Below, in pieces: positions 42,207 through 49,497 of a DNA stretch of 64,000 bases. Made by a program: the position numbers and the translations under genes. Position 1 is the first letter of the stretch, and each line of letters opens with the position of its first letter. The notes under the pieces were generated by a model. It was not told the DNA's origin and made no database searches. It was given only the letters and a program-made list of their open reading frames with translations. Source of the DNA: Caulobacter zeae (GTDB taxonomy: Bacteria; Pseudomonadota; Alphaproteobacteria; Caulobacterales; Caulobacteraceae); contig NZ_PJRS01000044.1 of NCBI RefSeq assembly GCF_002858925.1, positions 1-64,000 of the forward strand, written 5' to 3'.

Positions 42207-42821
42207 GTGCGCGTCAAGACCGAGGAAAAGCGCAAGTGCATCCTGGAAGCGGCCAAGGCCGTGTTCCTGGAGCGCGGGTTCCTGGGGGCGAGCATGGCCG
42301 AGGTGTCGGCGCGCGCCGGCGGCTCCAAGCAGACGCTCTACAGCTACTTCGCCTCCAAGGACGACCTCTTCGTCGCCACCATGCTGGAGAAGGGCGCCCA
42401 GATCATCGATCCGGTGTTCTCGACCTTCGAGACAGAGGAAGACCTGCGCACGGCGCTCAGCCGCTTTGGCCGCGTCTTCCTGGCGTTCGTGGCGAGCGAC
42501 GAGGTGTTGGCCTTCCGGCGGATGATCATCGCCGAGGGCGCGCGCTCGAACCTCGGCAAGCTGTTCTTCGAGAATGGTCCCCGGCGCGGCTGGACGCGGA
42601 TGACCACTCGGTTCGAGTGGTTCATGGAACAGGGACAGATGCGGCGCGTCGACCCCTGGCAGGCGGCCATGCACTTCCAGGCGTTGTGCGAGTCCGGAGC
42701 CTTCTATCGCCTGCTCGAGGGCGTGCTGCCCGAACTGACGCCGGAGATGATCGACACGGCGGTCGACGCCGCGGTCGACGTCTTCATGCGCGCCTATGGG
42801 AACGAGGCGGCCGCCGGCTGA
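42207..42821 (+). CDS. TetR-family regulator of the efflux operon
   Basis: A 204-residue TetR-type repressor. The helix-turn-helix lies near the N-terminus (AKAVFLERGFLGASMAEVSA, GGSKQTLYSYFASKDDLF). The ligand domain is C-terminal, resembling the AcrR C-terminal type (FHFQ-like MHFQALCESGAFYRLL). The start is GTG 42207 with GGAGGAGGG upstream; an ATG at 42132 is in frame but falls inside the operator. It is divergent from nodT-emrA-emrB and probably represses them until a toxic ligand binds. The ligand is unknown. Confidence 0.9.
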   Translation: MRVKTEEKRKCILEAAKAVFLERGFLGASMAEVSARAGGSKQTLYSYFASKDDLFVATMLEKGAQIIDPVFSTFETEEDLRTALSRFGRVFLAFVASDEVLAFRRMIIAEGARSNLGKLFFENGPRRGWTRMTTRFEWFMEQGQMRRVDPWQAAMHFQALCESGAFYRLLEGVLPELTPEMIDTAVDAAVDVFMRAYGNEAAAG

Positions 42822-42888
42822 CCTCGACTGTTGCGCCTGGAGCGACCTGGCGTAATCATTCCCTCAATGGTTGATCGGTGGGGCGGGA

Positions 42889-43380
42889 ATGGCGCGGAGC
42901 GGACGGATCGCCGGATTGGCGGGCTTGATCGGCGCGGTTCTGCTGGCGGGTTGCGCCACCACGCCGGAGGCGCGCTTCGCCAGCCTGGGGCCCTTGCGTA
43001 CGGCGCTGAGCACGCCGCCTGAGACGCTGCTCCAACTGGCCGATCGCAACGACGCCAACGCCCAGATGGCGCTGTCGCTGCTCTATCAGTACGGCCGGGG
43101 CGGCGTCGCCAAGGACCCCGTCCGGGCCCTTGAGCTGCGCCAGCGCGCCACGGCCCAACGGGGCTCGACGCCGATCACCACCTACATCGCCGGGATCAAC
43201 GGCAAGCCCGGGCGGGTGTCGATGATCTTCGTGCCCCGCTACGACGTCTCGCCGGCCGACGCCCTGTTCAACGCCGCCTGCGCAAACGCCCTGGCCAGGG
43301 GTGATCGCTCGCCCAAGGCTGTCGAGCCCTGCGGCGGCGAGGAAAAATACGATCAGCTGGCCGCCGCCTGGCGGCGCTAG
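42889..43380 (+). CDS. Sel1-repeat-containing lipoprotein
   Basis: A 163-residue lipoprotein with a lipobox LLAGC at about residue 19-23 following a hydrophobic segment (IAGLAGLIGAVLLAGC). One Sel1-like unit is visible (ANAQMALSLLYQYGRGGVAK, DPVRALELRQRA), the type used for protein binding. The rest is not recognised. ATG 42889 follows GGGGCGGGA; an in-frame TTG at 42871 is less likely. It converges with, and overlaps by four bases, the isochorismatase-like gene. Function unknown. Confidence 0.75.
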   Translation: MARSGRIAGLAGLIGAVLLAGCATTPEARFASLGPLRTALSTPPETLLQLADRNDANAQMALSLLYQYGRGGVAKDPVRALELRQRATAQRGSTPITTYIAGINGKPGRVSMIFVPRYDVSPADALFNAACANALARGDRSPKAVEPCGGEEKYDQLAAAWRR

Positions 43381-44018
43381 GCGGCGGCAGCGCCGGCGAT
43401 CAGCTTCAGCGCCTCGTCCTCTGAAACCACCTCGGCGTACTTGGCCTGAAGGTCGAAGAGGTTGGCCTCCTGCACGCGCTCGTCGCGGTCGCCGGAGGCT
43501 TCGCGCACCACGAACGGGATGAAGCCGTGTTGCAGGGCGTCCAGCGCGCTGGCCCGCACGCAGCCGCTGGTCGAGAAGCCGCCCATGATCACCGTGTCGA
43601 CGCCCATGGCCCGCAGGGTCGAGGCCAGCGGCGTGCCGAAGAAGGCCGAGGCGTACTGCTTGGACAGCACGATCTCGCCCTCGATCGGCGTGATCTCCTT
43701 GGGGAACGCGCCCAACGGCGAGCCTTCCTGGAAGGCCTTGAGGGCCGGCACCTTGCGATAGAACACTCCGCCATCGCGGCCACCGACGCCGGCCTGGTAG
43801 ACGACGTTGGTGAGGATCACCGGAATGCCGGCCTTGCGGGCGGCTTGCAGGAGCCTGGCGTTGCTGGCCAGGGCCGCCTCGACGCCGGCATAGAGCGGCG
43901 AGTCCGGCAGCAGGTAGGCGTCGACCACGTCGATGATCAGCAGGGCCGGGCTCTTGCCGAAGGCCAGGCGGCCGCCGAAGCCGGCACGTTCGTAGTCGGA
44001 GTTCAGATCTTCGGCCAT
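43377..44018 (-). CDS. Isochorismatase-family amidohydrolase
   Basis: A 213-residue cysteine hydrolase. The triad is Asp30 (LLIIDVVDAY), Lys120 (LSKQYASAF) and Cys153 (GGFSTSGCVRASALDA). The opening RAGFGGRLAFGKSPALLIID resembles N-carbamoylsarcosine amidohydrolase and related N-carbamoyl amidases. That fits the hydantoinase-like HyuA/HyuB upstream, since carbamoylated amino acids are hydantoinase products. It is the last gene of the - strand cluster, 183 bases after the CoA-transferase gene with a repeat doublet in between. The substrate is inferred from context only. Confidence 0.88.
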   Translation of the reverse strand: MAEDLNSDYERAGFGGRLAFGKSPALLIIDVVDAYLLPDSPLYAGVEAALASNARLLQAARKAGIPVILTNVVYQAGVGGRDGGVFYRKVPALKAFQEGSPLGAFPKEITPIEGEIVLSKQYASAFFGTPLASTLRAMGVDTVIMGGFSTSGCVRASALDALQHGFIPFVVREASGDRDERVQEANLFDLQAKYAEVVSEDEALKLIAGAAAA

Positions 44019-44080
44019 TTCTACTCCGGTCGTCCTCGCGCAGGCGGGGATCCAAGCTGACTATCTTTGAGCGCGCGGTG

Positions 44081-44195
44081 CGTGGTCCTCGTCCTTCGAC
44101 AAGCTCAGGATGAGGACCAACTTGCAGGCCGCAGGATCGTAGGCGATTGCAGTAGAAAACCTCATCCTGAGCTTGTCGAAGGACGAGGTTTTCGC
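44081..44195. repeat. Family A REP-like doublet, copy 4
   Basis: The first unit is TGGTCCTCGTCCTTCGACAA to GGATGAGGACCA. The second, inverted, is AAAACCTCATCCTGAGCTTG to GAAGGACGAGGTTTT. It sits in the gap between the CoA transferase and isochorismatase-like genes, within an apparent operon. A separate short motif GTCCTCGCGCAGGCGGGGAT lies just before it (about 44032-44051). Confidence 0.85.
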
Positions 44196-44201
44196 GTGGT
44201 C

Positions 44202-45395
44202 CTAGACCACCCCCTGCTCGGCGAACGCCTTCAGCTCGCTTTCGCTCACCCCCAGCTCGCTCCACACCGCCGCATTGTCCTGGCCCACCGCCTGCGAGGC
44301 GATGGCGCGGACGACGCCGGGGGTCTTGGACAGCTTGGGCATGACGTTCTGCATCGGCAGTTCGCCCCAGCGCGGGTGGTCGAGCGTGATGATCGACTCC
44401 CGGGCCGCGAAGTGCGGGTCGGCCAGCATTTCGGGCGCGCGATAGATCTTCCCGGCCGGCACGCCGGCCTCGATCATCTTGGCCTCGACCTCGTCGACCG
44501 TGAGGGTCTTGGTCCAGGCCTCGATGAGGGCGTCCAGCGCCTTCATGTTGCGGCCGCGGTTGACGTGGTTGACGTAGTCGGGGTGCTGGGCCAGCTCGGG
44601 CTGGCCCATGGCCTTGCACAGGCGACCGAACACCGTGTCCTGGTTGGCGGCGATCAGATAGTCGCCGTCCTTGCAGTGATAGACGTTCGACGGCGCGATG
44701 CCGGGCAGCACCGAGCCCGAGCGCTCGCGGATGTAGCCCATGACCTTGTAGTCGGGGACCAGGCTTTCCATGACCTGCAGCACCGCCTCGTAGAGCGAGC
44801 TGTCGACCACCTGGCCTTGCCCCGTCTTGTCGCGGTGGCGCAGGGCGGCCAGAGCCCCCAGGCACCCGTAGGTGGCCGCCAGGGCGTCGCCGATCGAGAT
44901 GCCCATGCGCGAGGGCGCGCGGTCTGGGTCGCCGACGATGTGGCGCCAGCCGCCCATGGCCTCGCCGATGCCGCCAAAGCCCGCGCGGTCGGCATAGGGA
45001 CCGGTCTGGCCGTAGCCCGACACCCGCACGATGATCAGGCCCGGGTTCTCGGCGTGCAGGACCTCGGGCGACAGGCCCCAGCCCTCCAGCGTGCCCGGCC
45101 GGAAGTTCTCGATCAGGATGTCGGCGGTGGCGATCAGCTTGCGAGCTAGGGCCTGGCCCTCGGGCACGCGCAGATTGGCCGAGACCGTGCGCTTGTTGCG
45201 GGCCACGACTTCCCACCACAGCGGATAGTCGCCGCGGCCCCAGTCGCGCATCGGGTCGCCCTTGCCGGGCGGCTCGATCTTGATGACGTCGGCGCCCATG
45301 TCGCCCAGCAGCTGGCCGCAGAACGGACCAGCGATCAGCTGGCCCATCTCGACGACGCGCAGGCCCTTCAGGGGACCCGTGTTTTCAACCGTCAT
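44202..45395 (-). CDS. CaiB/BaiF family III CoA transferase
   Basis: A 397-residue family III CoA transferase, which moves CoA between carboxylic acids in the cytoplasm. The N-terminal Rossmann part (LKGLRVVEMGQLIAGPFCGQ, DMGADVIKIEPPGKGDPMRD) and the IENFRPGTLEGWGLSPEVLH segment are typical. Asp170 in MGISIGDALAATYG is at the position of the catalytic Asp. Length is normal. It begins 12 bases after hyuB, so it belongs to the hyuAB operon. A role in activating the carboxylate that HyuAB produces, before chain cleavage, is inferred. Confidence 0.9.
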   Translation of the reverse strand: MTVENTGPLKGLRVVEMGQLIAGPFCGQLLGDMGADVIKIEPPGKGDPMRDWGRGDYPLWWEVVARNKRTVSANLRVPEGQALARKLIATADILIENFRPGTLEGWGLSPEVLHAENPGLIIVRVSGYGQTGPYADRAGFGGIGEAMGGWRHIVGDPDRAPSRMGISIGDALAATYGCLGALAALRHRDKTGQGQVVDSSLYEAVLQVMESLVPDYKVMGYIRERSGSVLPGIAPSNVYHCKDGDYLIAANQDTVFGRLCKAMGQPELAQHPDYVNHVNRGRNMKALDALIEAWTKTLTVDEVEAKMIEAGVPAGKIYRAPEMLADPHFAARESIITLDHPRWGELPMQNVMPKLSKTPGVVRAIASQAVGQDNAAVWSELGVSESELKAFAEQGVV

Positions 45396-45407
45396 GACGC
45401 TTGCGAC

Positions 45408-47291
45408 CTATTCCGCGGCCAGGGCCAGGGGCGCGTTGCGCCACACCGGCGGACGCGGCGCCGGCAGGCCCGTTTCGGCCAGGCAGTTGGCGCGCAACTC
45501 GTCGAGCGACGGACCGCGGTCGAACACCTCCAGCGGGCCGCGCTCGGCGCGGATCTTGGCGCGCAGGGCCTCGGTGGCCGCCGCATCGACCTTGCCGGCG
45601 GCGTCCAGCACCACGCCGAAGCGCTTGGCGCCCTCGACGGTGACCAGACCGCGCAAGACTTCCAGCTCGACCAGCTCGACCTCGCGCTCCAGCGGGTCGC
45701 CCCAGCCGCCGCCGCCCCAGGTGACGAAGTGCAGGAGGTCGCCCTTGTCGACCTGGATTCCGTCGCACTTGGAGGGCAGGGCGATGCTCTCGCCATTGGC
45801 CTTGTCCAGGCGCTTCCACGAGCGGGCGCCGGGGGCGCCGCCGTTGACGCCCCACGGCGGCACGAACCAGCGGTCGTCATGGATGGCGATCGTGCCGGCT
45901 TCCGTGAACCGATAGGTCATGTGGATGCCGTTGCCGCCCCGGAAGCGCCCGGCGCCGCCGCTGTCGGCCACGCTCTCGTAGCGTTCGATGACCATCGGGA
46001 AGTAGCGTTCCAGGAACTCGTTGGGCACGTTGGTGAAGCCCGGCCACAGCGAGTGGCCGTCGGCGCCGTCGCCGAACGGACGGCCGGGAATGCCGCCGAA
46101 GCCGATCTGGAACAGCTGGAACCACTCGCCCTTGCCGTCGAAGCCCGAGAACATCAGGTGCGGCGAGCTCGAGAAGCCGGCGGCGCACAGGAATTCCGGG
46201 GTCTTTTGGCCCAGCAGCGCGCCCAGGACGTCGAAGATGCGGCCGAGAGCGTGGGTGCGGCAGGAGAGGGCGGCCGGGAACTTCGGCTTCAGCAGGCTGC
46301 CTTCCGGGATCCGCACGTCGACCAGGTCGTAGAACCCGTCGTTGAACAGGATCTGCGGGTCGAAGACCATGATCATGTAGATGCCGAAGAACATCTTGAA
46401 CATGTTCTCGTTCAGCAGGAAGTTGATCGAGCTGTCCGACTGCGGATCGGTGCCGTCGAAGTCGAGAACGACCTTGCCGCCCTCGCGCCACATGGTGCAC
46501 TTGATCTTGAACGGGCCCGCACCCTTGCCGTCGTCGCAGATGTAGTCCTCGAACGACACCGGCGCCTCGCCGATCGCCGTCGAGATCAGGTGGGCCATGG
46601 CGCGGTGATTGCGGGCCAGAAGCTCGTCCAGGGCGCTGGCGAAGACGTCGTCACCGAAGCGCTCGCAGATCTCGACCACCCGGCGGCCGGCCACGCGGCA
46701 CGAGGCGACGATGGCGTGCAGGTCGGCCTTGAACCATTCGGGCATGCGCGACTGGTGGGCCGCGATGCGCACGATGTCGCTTTGCAACTCGCCCTTGCGG
46801 TACAGCTTCACCGGCGGCAGGCGGAAGCCTTCCTCGAAGATCGAGGCCGCGTCGGTGGGCAGGGAGCCGGGCACCTTGCCGCCGACGTCGGTCATGTGGC
46901 CGAACATCGCCGACCAGGCCACCAGCCGCCCGTCGCGGTAGATCGGGGCGATGCACAGCTGGTCGGACGCATGGCTGATCGCGCCCTCGACCGAGTAGGG
47001 GTCGTTGACGAGGATGATGTCGCCTTCCTCGATCTCGCCGTCATAGCCCTTGAGGAAGCCGTCGATGAACGAGCCGAACTGGCCCACCACCATGCGGCCG
47101 TCGCGGTCGGCGATCAGCGGGAAGGCGTCGCCCTGCTCGCGGATGCCGGGCGACAGCGCGGTGCGGAACAGGGTGGCGTCCATTTCGACGCGGGCGTTGC
47201 GAAGGGCGTTCTCGATGATGTCGAGGGTCACCGGATCGACGGCGACCTTGCCGAACGGCGTGGAATTGGTTTCCAGGATGCGCGCGGGCAT
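45408..47291 (-). CDS. HyuB-type hydantoinase/oxoprolinase/carboxylase subunit B
   Basis: A 627-residue protein of the hydantoinase B/oxoprolinase family. Typical segments are VDPVTLDIIENALRNARVEM, IVLNDP-like ILVNDPYSVEGAISHASDQL, FGHMTDVGGKVPGSLPTDA and the C-terminal RYESVADSGGAGRFRGGNGI and TWGGGGWGDPLER. Such proteins work with HyuA in ATP-dependent opening of hydantoins or 5-oxoproline, or in acetone/acetophenone-type carboxylation. It starts three bases after hyuA. The substrate class cannot be decided from sequence; the neighbouring amidohydrolase supports a ring-opening role. Confidence 0.92.
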   Translation of the reverse strand: MPARILETNSTPFGKVAVDPVTLDIIENALRNARVEMDATLFRTALSPGIREQGDAFPLIADRDGRMVVGQFGSFIDGFLKGYDGEIEEGDIILVNDPYSVEGAISHASDQLCIAPIYRDGRLVAWSAMFGHMTDVGGKVPGSLPTDAASIFEEGFRLPPVKLYRKGELQSDIVRIAAHQSRMPEWFKADLHAIVASCRVAGRRVVEICERFGDDVFASALDELLARNHRAMAHLISTAIGEAPVSFEDYICDDGKGAGPFKIKCTMWREGGKVVLDFDGTDPQSDSSINFLLNENMFKMFFGIYMIMVFDPQILFNDGFYDLVDVRIPEGSLLKPKFPAALSCRTHALGRIFDVLGALLGQKTPEFLCAAGFSSSPHLMFSGFDGKGEWFQLFQIGFGGIPGRPFGDGADGHSLWPGFTNVPNEFLERYFPMVIERYESVADSGGAGRFRGGNGIHMTYRFTEAGTIAIHDDRWFVPPWGVNGGAPGARSWKRLDKANGESIALPSKCDGIQVDKGDLLHFVTWGGGGWGDPLEREVELVELEVLRGLVTVEGAKRFGVVLDAAGKVDAAATEALRAKIRAERGPLEVFDRGPSLDELRANCLAETGLPAPRPPVWRNAPLALAAE

Positions 47292-47294
47292 GGC

Positions 47295-49352
47295 TCAGGC
47301 CTCCGAAACGGGGTTGATCAGGATGACGCCGTAGGCGTCGACGAGCGCCTCGCAGTCGGGCAGCACCAGCGTGGTCGAGTCCATCTCGGTGATGATCGCC
47401 GGACCGGGGACGCGGTCGCCGGCGCGGAGCTTCGAACGGTCGTAGATGGCGGCCGGCTTCATGCCGCCCTCGGCCCAGACCTCGTGGTCGCGGATCTTGG
47501 CGCGCGACGGATCGCCGTCGCCCTTCTCGATCTCGAGCGAGGGGATCTCCTGCACCTTGCCCATGGCGACGGCGCGCAGGTTCACCAGCTCGTGCTCGGC
47601 GTCCATGTTGAAGGTGAAGAGGCGGCGGTGCTCTTCGTCGAAGGCGGCGGCCAGGCGTTGCAGCCCGCCGTCCTTCAGGCTGTCGAGCGTCACGTGCATC
47701 GGCACTTCGAAGGCCTGGCCGTGATAGCGGACGTCGATCTCGAAGCGGGTCTCGATCTCGGCGTCGGTGACGCCGTCGGCCTTCAGGGTGTCGCGGATCT
47801 GGGCGTCCATCTCGCCGAACAGGCCGAGCACCTCGGCCTCGGTCGCGGCCGATAGGCGCTTGGAATACGAGCGCGCCGTCTCGGTGCGCATGCGGGTGGT
47901 CGCATCGCCCAGGGCGCACAGCACGCCGGGCGAGACCGGCGACACGGCCGGCCACGAACCCATCAGCTTGGCCACGGCGTTGACGTGCAGCGGACCGGCG
48001 CCGCCGAAGCCCATCAGGGCGAAGTCGCGCGGGTCGTAACCCTGCTGCACCGAGATCATGCGCAGCGCGCCGAACATGTTCTCGTTGACGATGTCGATGA
48101 TGCCGCGGGCGGCCTCATAGAGGTCGATGCTCAGGGCGTCGGCGATGGTCTGCACCGCCGTGCGGGCCGCTTCGCGATCCAGCTTGAAGGCGCCGCCCAG
48201 CAGGTCTTCGGGCAGGTAGCCGAGCACGACGTTGGCGTCGGTGACGGTGGGGGCCGTGCCGCCCTTGCCGTAGGCGGCCGGACCCGGCGCGGCGCCGGCC
48301 GACTCGGGGCCGACGCGCAGGGCGCGGGTCAGTTCCGGCACCTTGGCGATCGAGCCGCCGCCGGCGCCGACCGTCTTCACGTCCAGCGACGATGCGCGGA
48401 CCGTGAGGTGGCCGACGTCGGTGGTGCGCACGCGGCGCGGCTCGCCGTTCTCGATCAGCGCCACATCGGTCGAGGTGCCGCCGACGTCGAGCGTCAAGAT
48501 GTTCTTCAGGCCCGAATTGCGGGCCACCCACAGGGCGCCGGTGACGCCGCCGGCCGGGCCGCTCATCAGCAGGCTGACGGGGTGCTCTTCGGACTTTTCC
48601 GACGACATCAGGCCGCCGTCCGAGCGCAGCAGGGCGATGCGGCCCTGCATGTCCAGGCCCCGCAGCTTGTCGCGCAGGTTCTTGACGTATTTGGAGACCA
48701 CCGGGCGGACCGAGGCGTTGGCGACGGTGGTCAGGGTGCGCTCGTATTCCTGCATCTCCGGCAGGACCTCGTGCGACAGCGACACCAGCACGCCCGGCAG
48801 GATCTCGGCTGCCAGTTCGGCCACGCGGCGCTCGTGCGAGCCGTTGAGATAGGCGTTCATCAGGGCGATGGTCACCGCCTCGACGCCTTGCTCCTTCAGC
48901 CTGGTCAGCTGGGCGCGGACATCGACCTCGTCGAGCGGGCGGATTTCCTTGCCCACGGCGTCGATGCGGCCCTTGATCTCGACGGTGTCTTCCAGCTTCG
49001 CGAGAGGTTCCGGCTTGGGCCAGATGATCCAGGCGGCCAGGCCCCCCGGCACCAGCGAGCGGGCGATCTGCATCACCTGATGGTAGCCCTCGGTGGTCAC
49101 CAGGCCGACGCGGGCGCCCTTGCCCTCGAGCACGGCGTTGGTGGCCACGGTGGTGCCGTGCAGGAAGACGTCGACGTCCGACGGCTTGACCCCGGCCTTC
49201 TCGCAGACCGCGTTGACGCCGGTCATCACGCCTACCGAGCTGTCATGCGGGGTCGACGGCGTCTTGTGTCGCCAGAAGTCGCCCGTCGCCTCGTTCAGCA
49301 ACAGCAGGTCGGTGAAAGTCCCGCCTACATCCACGCCCAATCGGTAAGCCAT
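47295..49352 (-). CDS. HyuA-type ATP-dependent hydantoinase/oxoprolinase/carboxylase subunit A
   Basis: A 685-residue protein of the hydantoinase A/oxoprolinase family with an ASKHA-type ATPase fold. The N-terminal phosphate loop is LGVDVGGTFTDLLLL, then HGTTVATNAVLEGKG, the second phosphate motif LTLDVGGTSTDVALIENGEP, and GAGGGSIAKVP in the middle. Residues after about 500 form the C-terminal domain. It would use ATP to phosphorylate the substrate carbonyl before ring opening or carboxylation with HyuB. The gene lies 145 bases after a TonB receptor gene on the same strand, with a hairpin between. Confidence 0.92.
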   Translation of the reverse strand: MAYRLGVDVGGTFTDLLLLNEATGDFWRHKTPSTPHDSSVGVMTGVNAVCEKAGVKPSDVDVFLHGTTVATNAVLEGKGARVGLVTTEGYHQVMQIARSLVPGGLAAWIIWPKPEPLAKLEDTVEIKGRIDAVGKEIRPLDEVDVRAQLTRLKEQGVEAVTIALMNAYLNGSHERRVAELAAEILPGVLVSLSHEVLPEMQEYERTLTTVANASVRPVVSKYVKNLRDKLRGLDMQGRIALLRSDGGLMSSEKSEEHPVSLLMSGPAGGVTGALWVARNSGLKNILTLDVGGTSTDVALIENGEPRRVRTTDVGHLTVRASSLDVKTVGAGGGSIAKVPELTRALRVGPESAGAAPGPAAYGKGGTAPTVTDANVVLGYLPEDLLGGAFKLDREAARTAVQTIADALSIDLYEAARGIIDIVNENMFGALRMISVQQGYDPRDFALMGFGGAGPLHVNAVAKLMGSWPAVSPVSPGVLCALGDATTRMRTETARSYSKRLSAATEAEVLGLFGEMDAQIRDTLKADGVTDAEIETRFEIDVRYHGQAFEVPMHVTLDSLKDGGLQRLAAAFDEEHRRLFTFNMDAEHELVNLRAVAMGKVQEIPSLEIEKGDGDPSRAKIRDHEVWAEGGMKPAAIYDRSKLRAGDRVPGPAIITEMDSTTLVLPDCEALVDAYGVILINPVSEA

Positions 49353-49436
49353 CGTCAGCCTCTATTGCGGGCGCGCCAACTCCCCCCCAGGGCGACTCCC
49401 CCCAAGTGCGACGGCGCGACGCCTGTGGGGCGACAT

Positions 49437-49471
49437 TCCCCCGATCGGGCGGCGCGCGCCGGATCGGGGGA
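49437..49471 (-). other. Intercistronic hairpin between TonB receptor and hyuA
   Basis: TCCCCCGATC (49437-49446) and GATCGGGGGA (49462-49471) form a perfect 10-bp stem with a 15-base GC-rich loop. On the - strand it is not followed by a T-run, so it looks more like an mRNA processing or stability element than a full terminator. It could set different levels for the receptor and the enzymes. Confidence 0.5.
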
Positions 49472-49497
49472 GGGGTTTCACCGCTGTGCGGGCGCCG

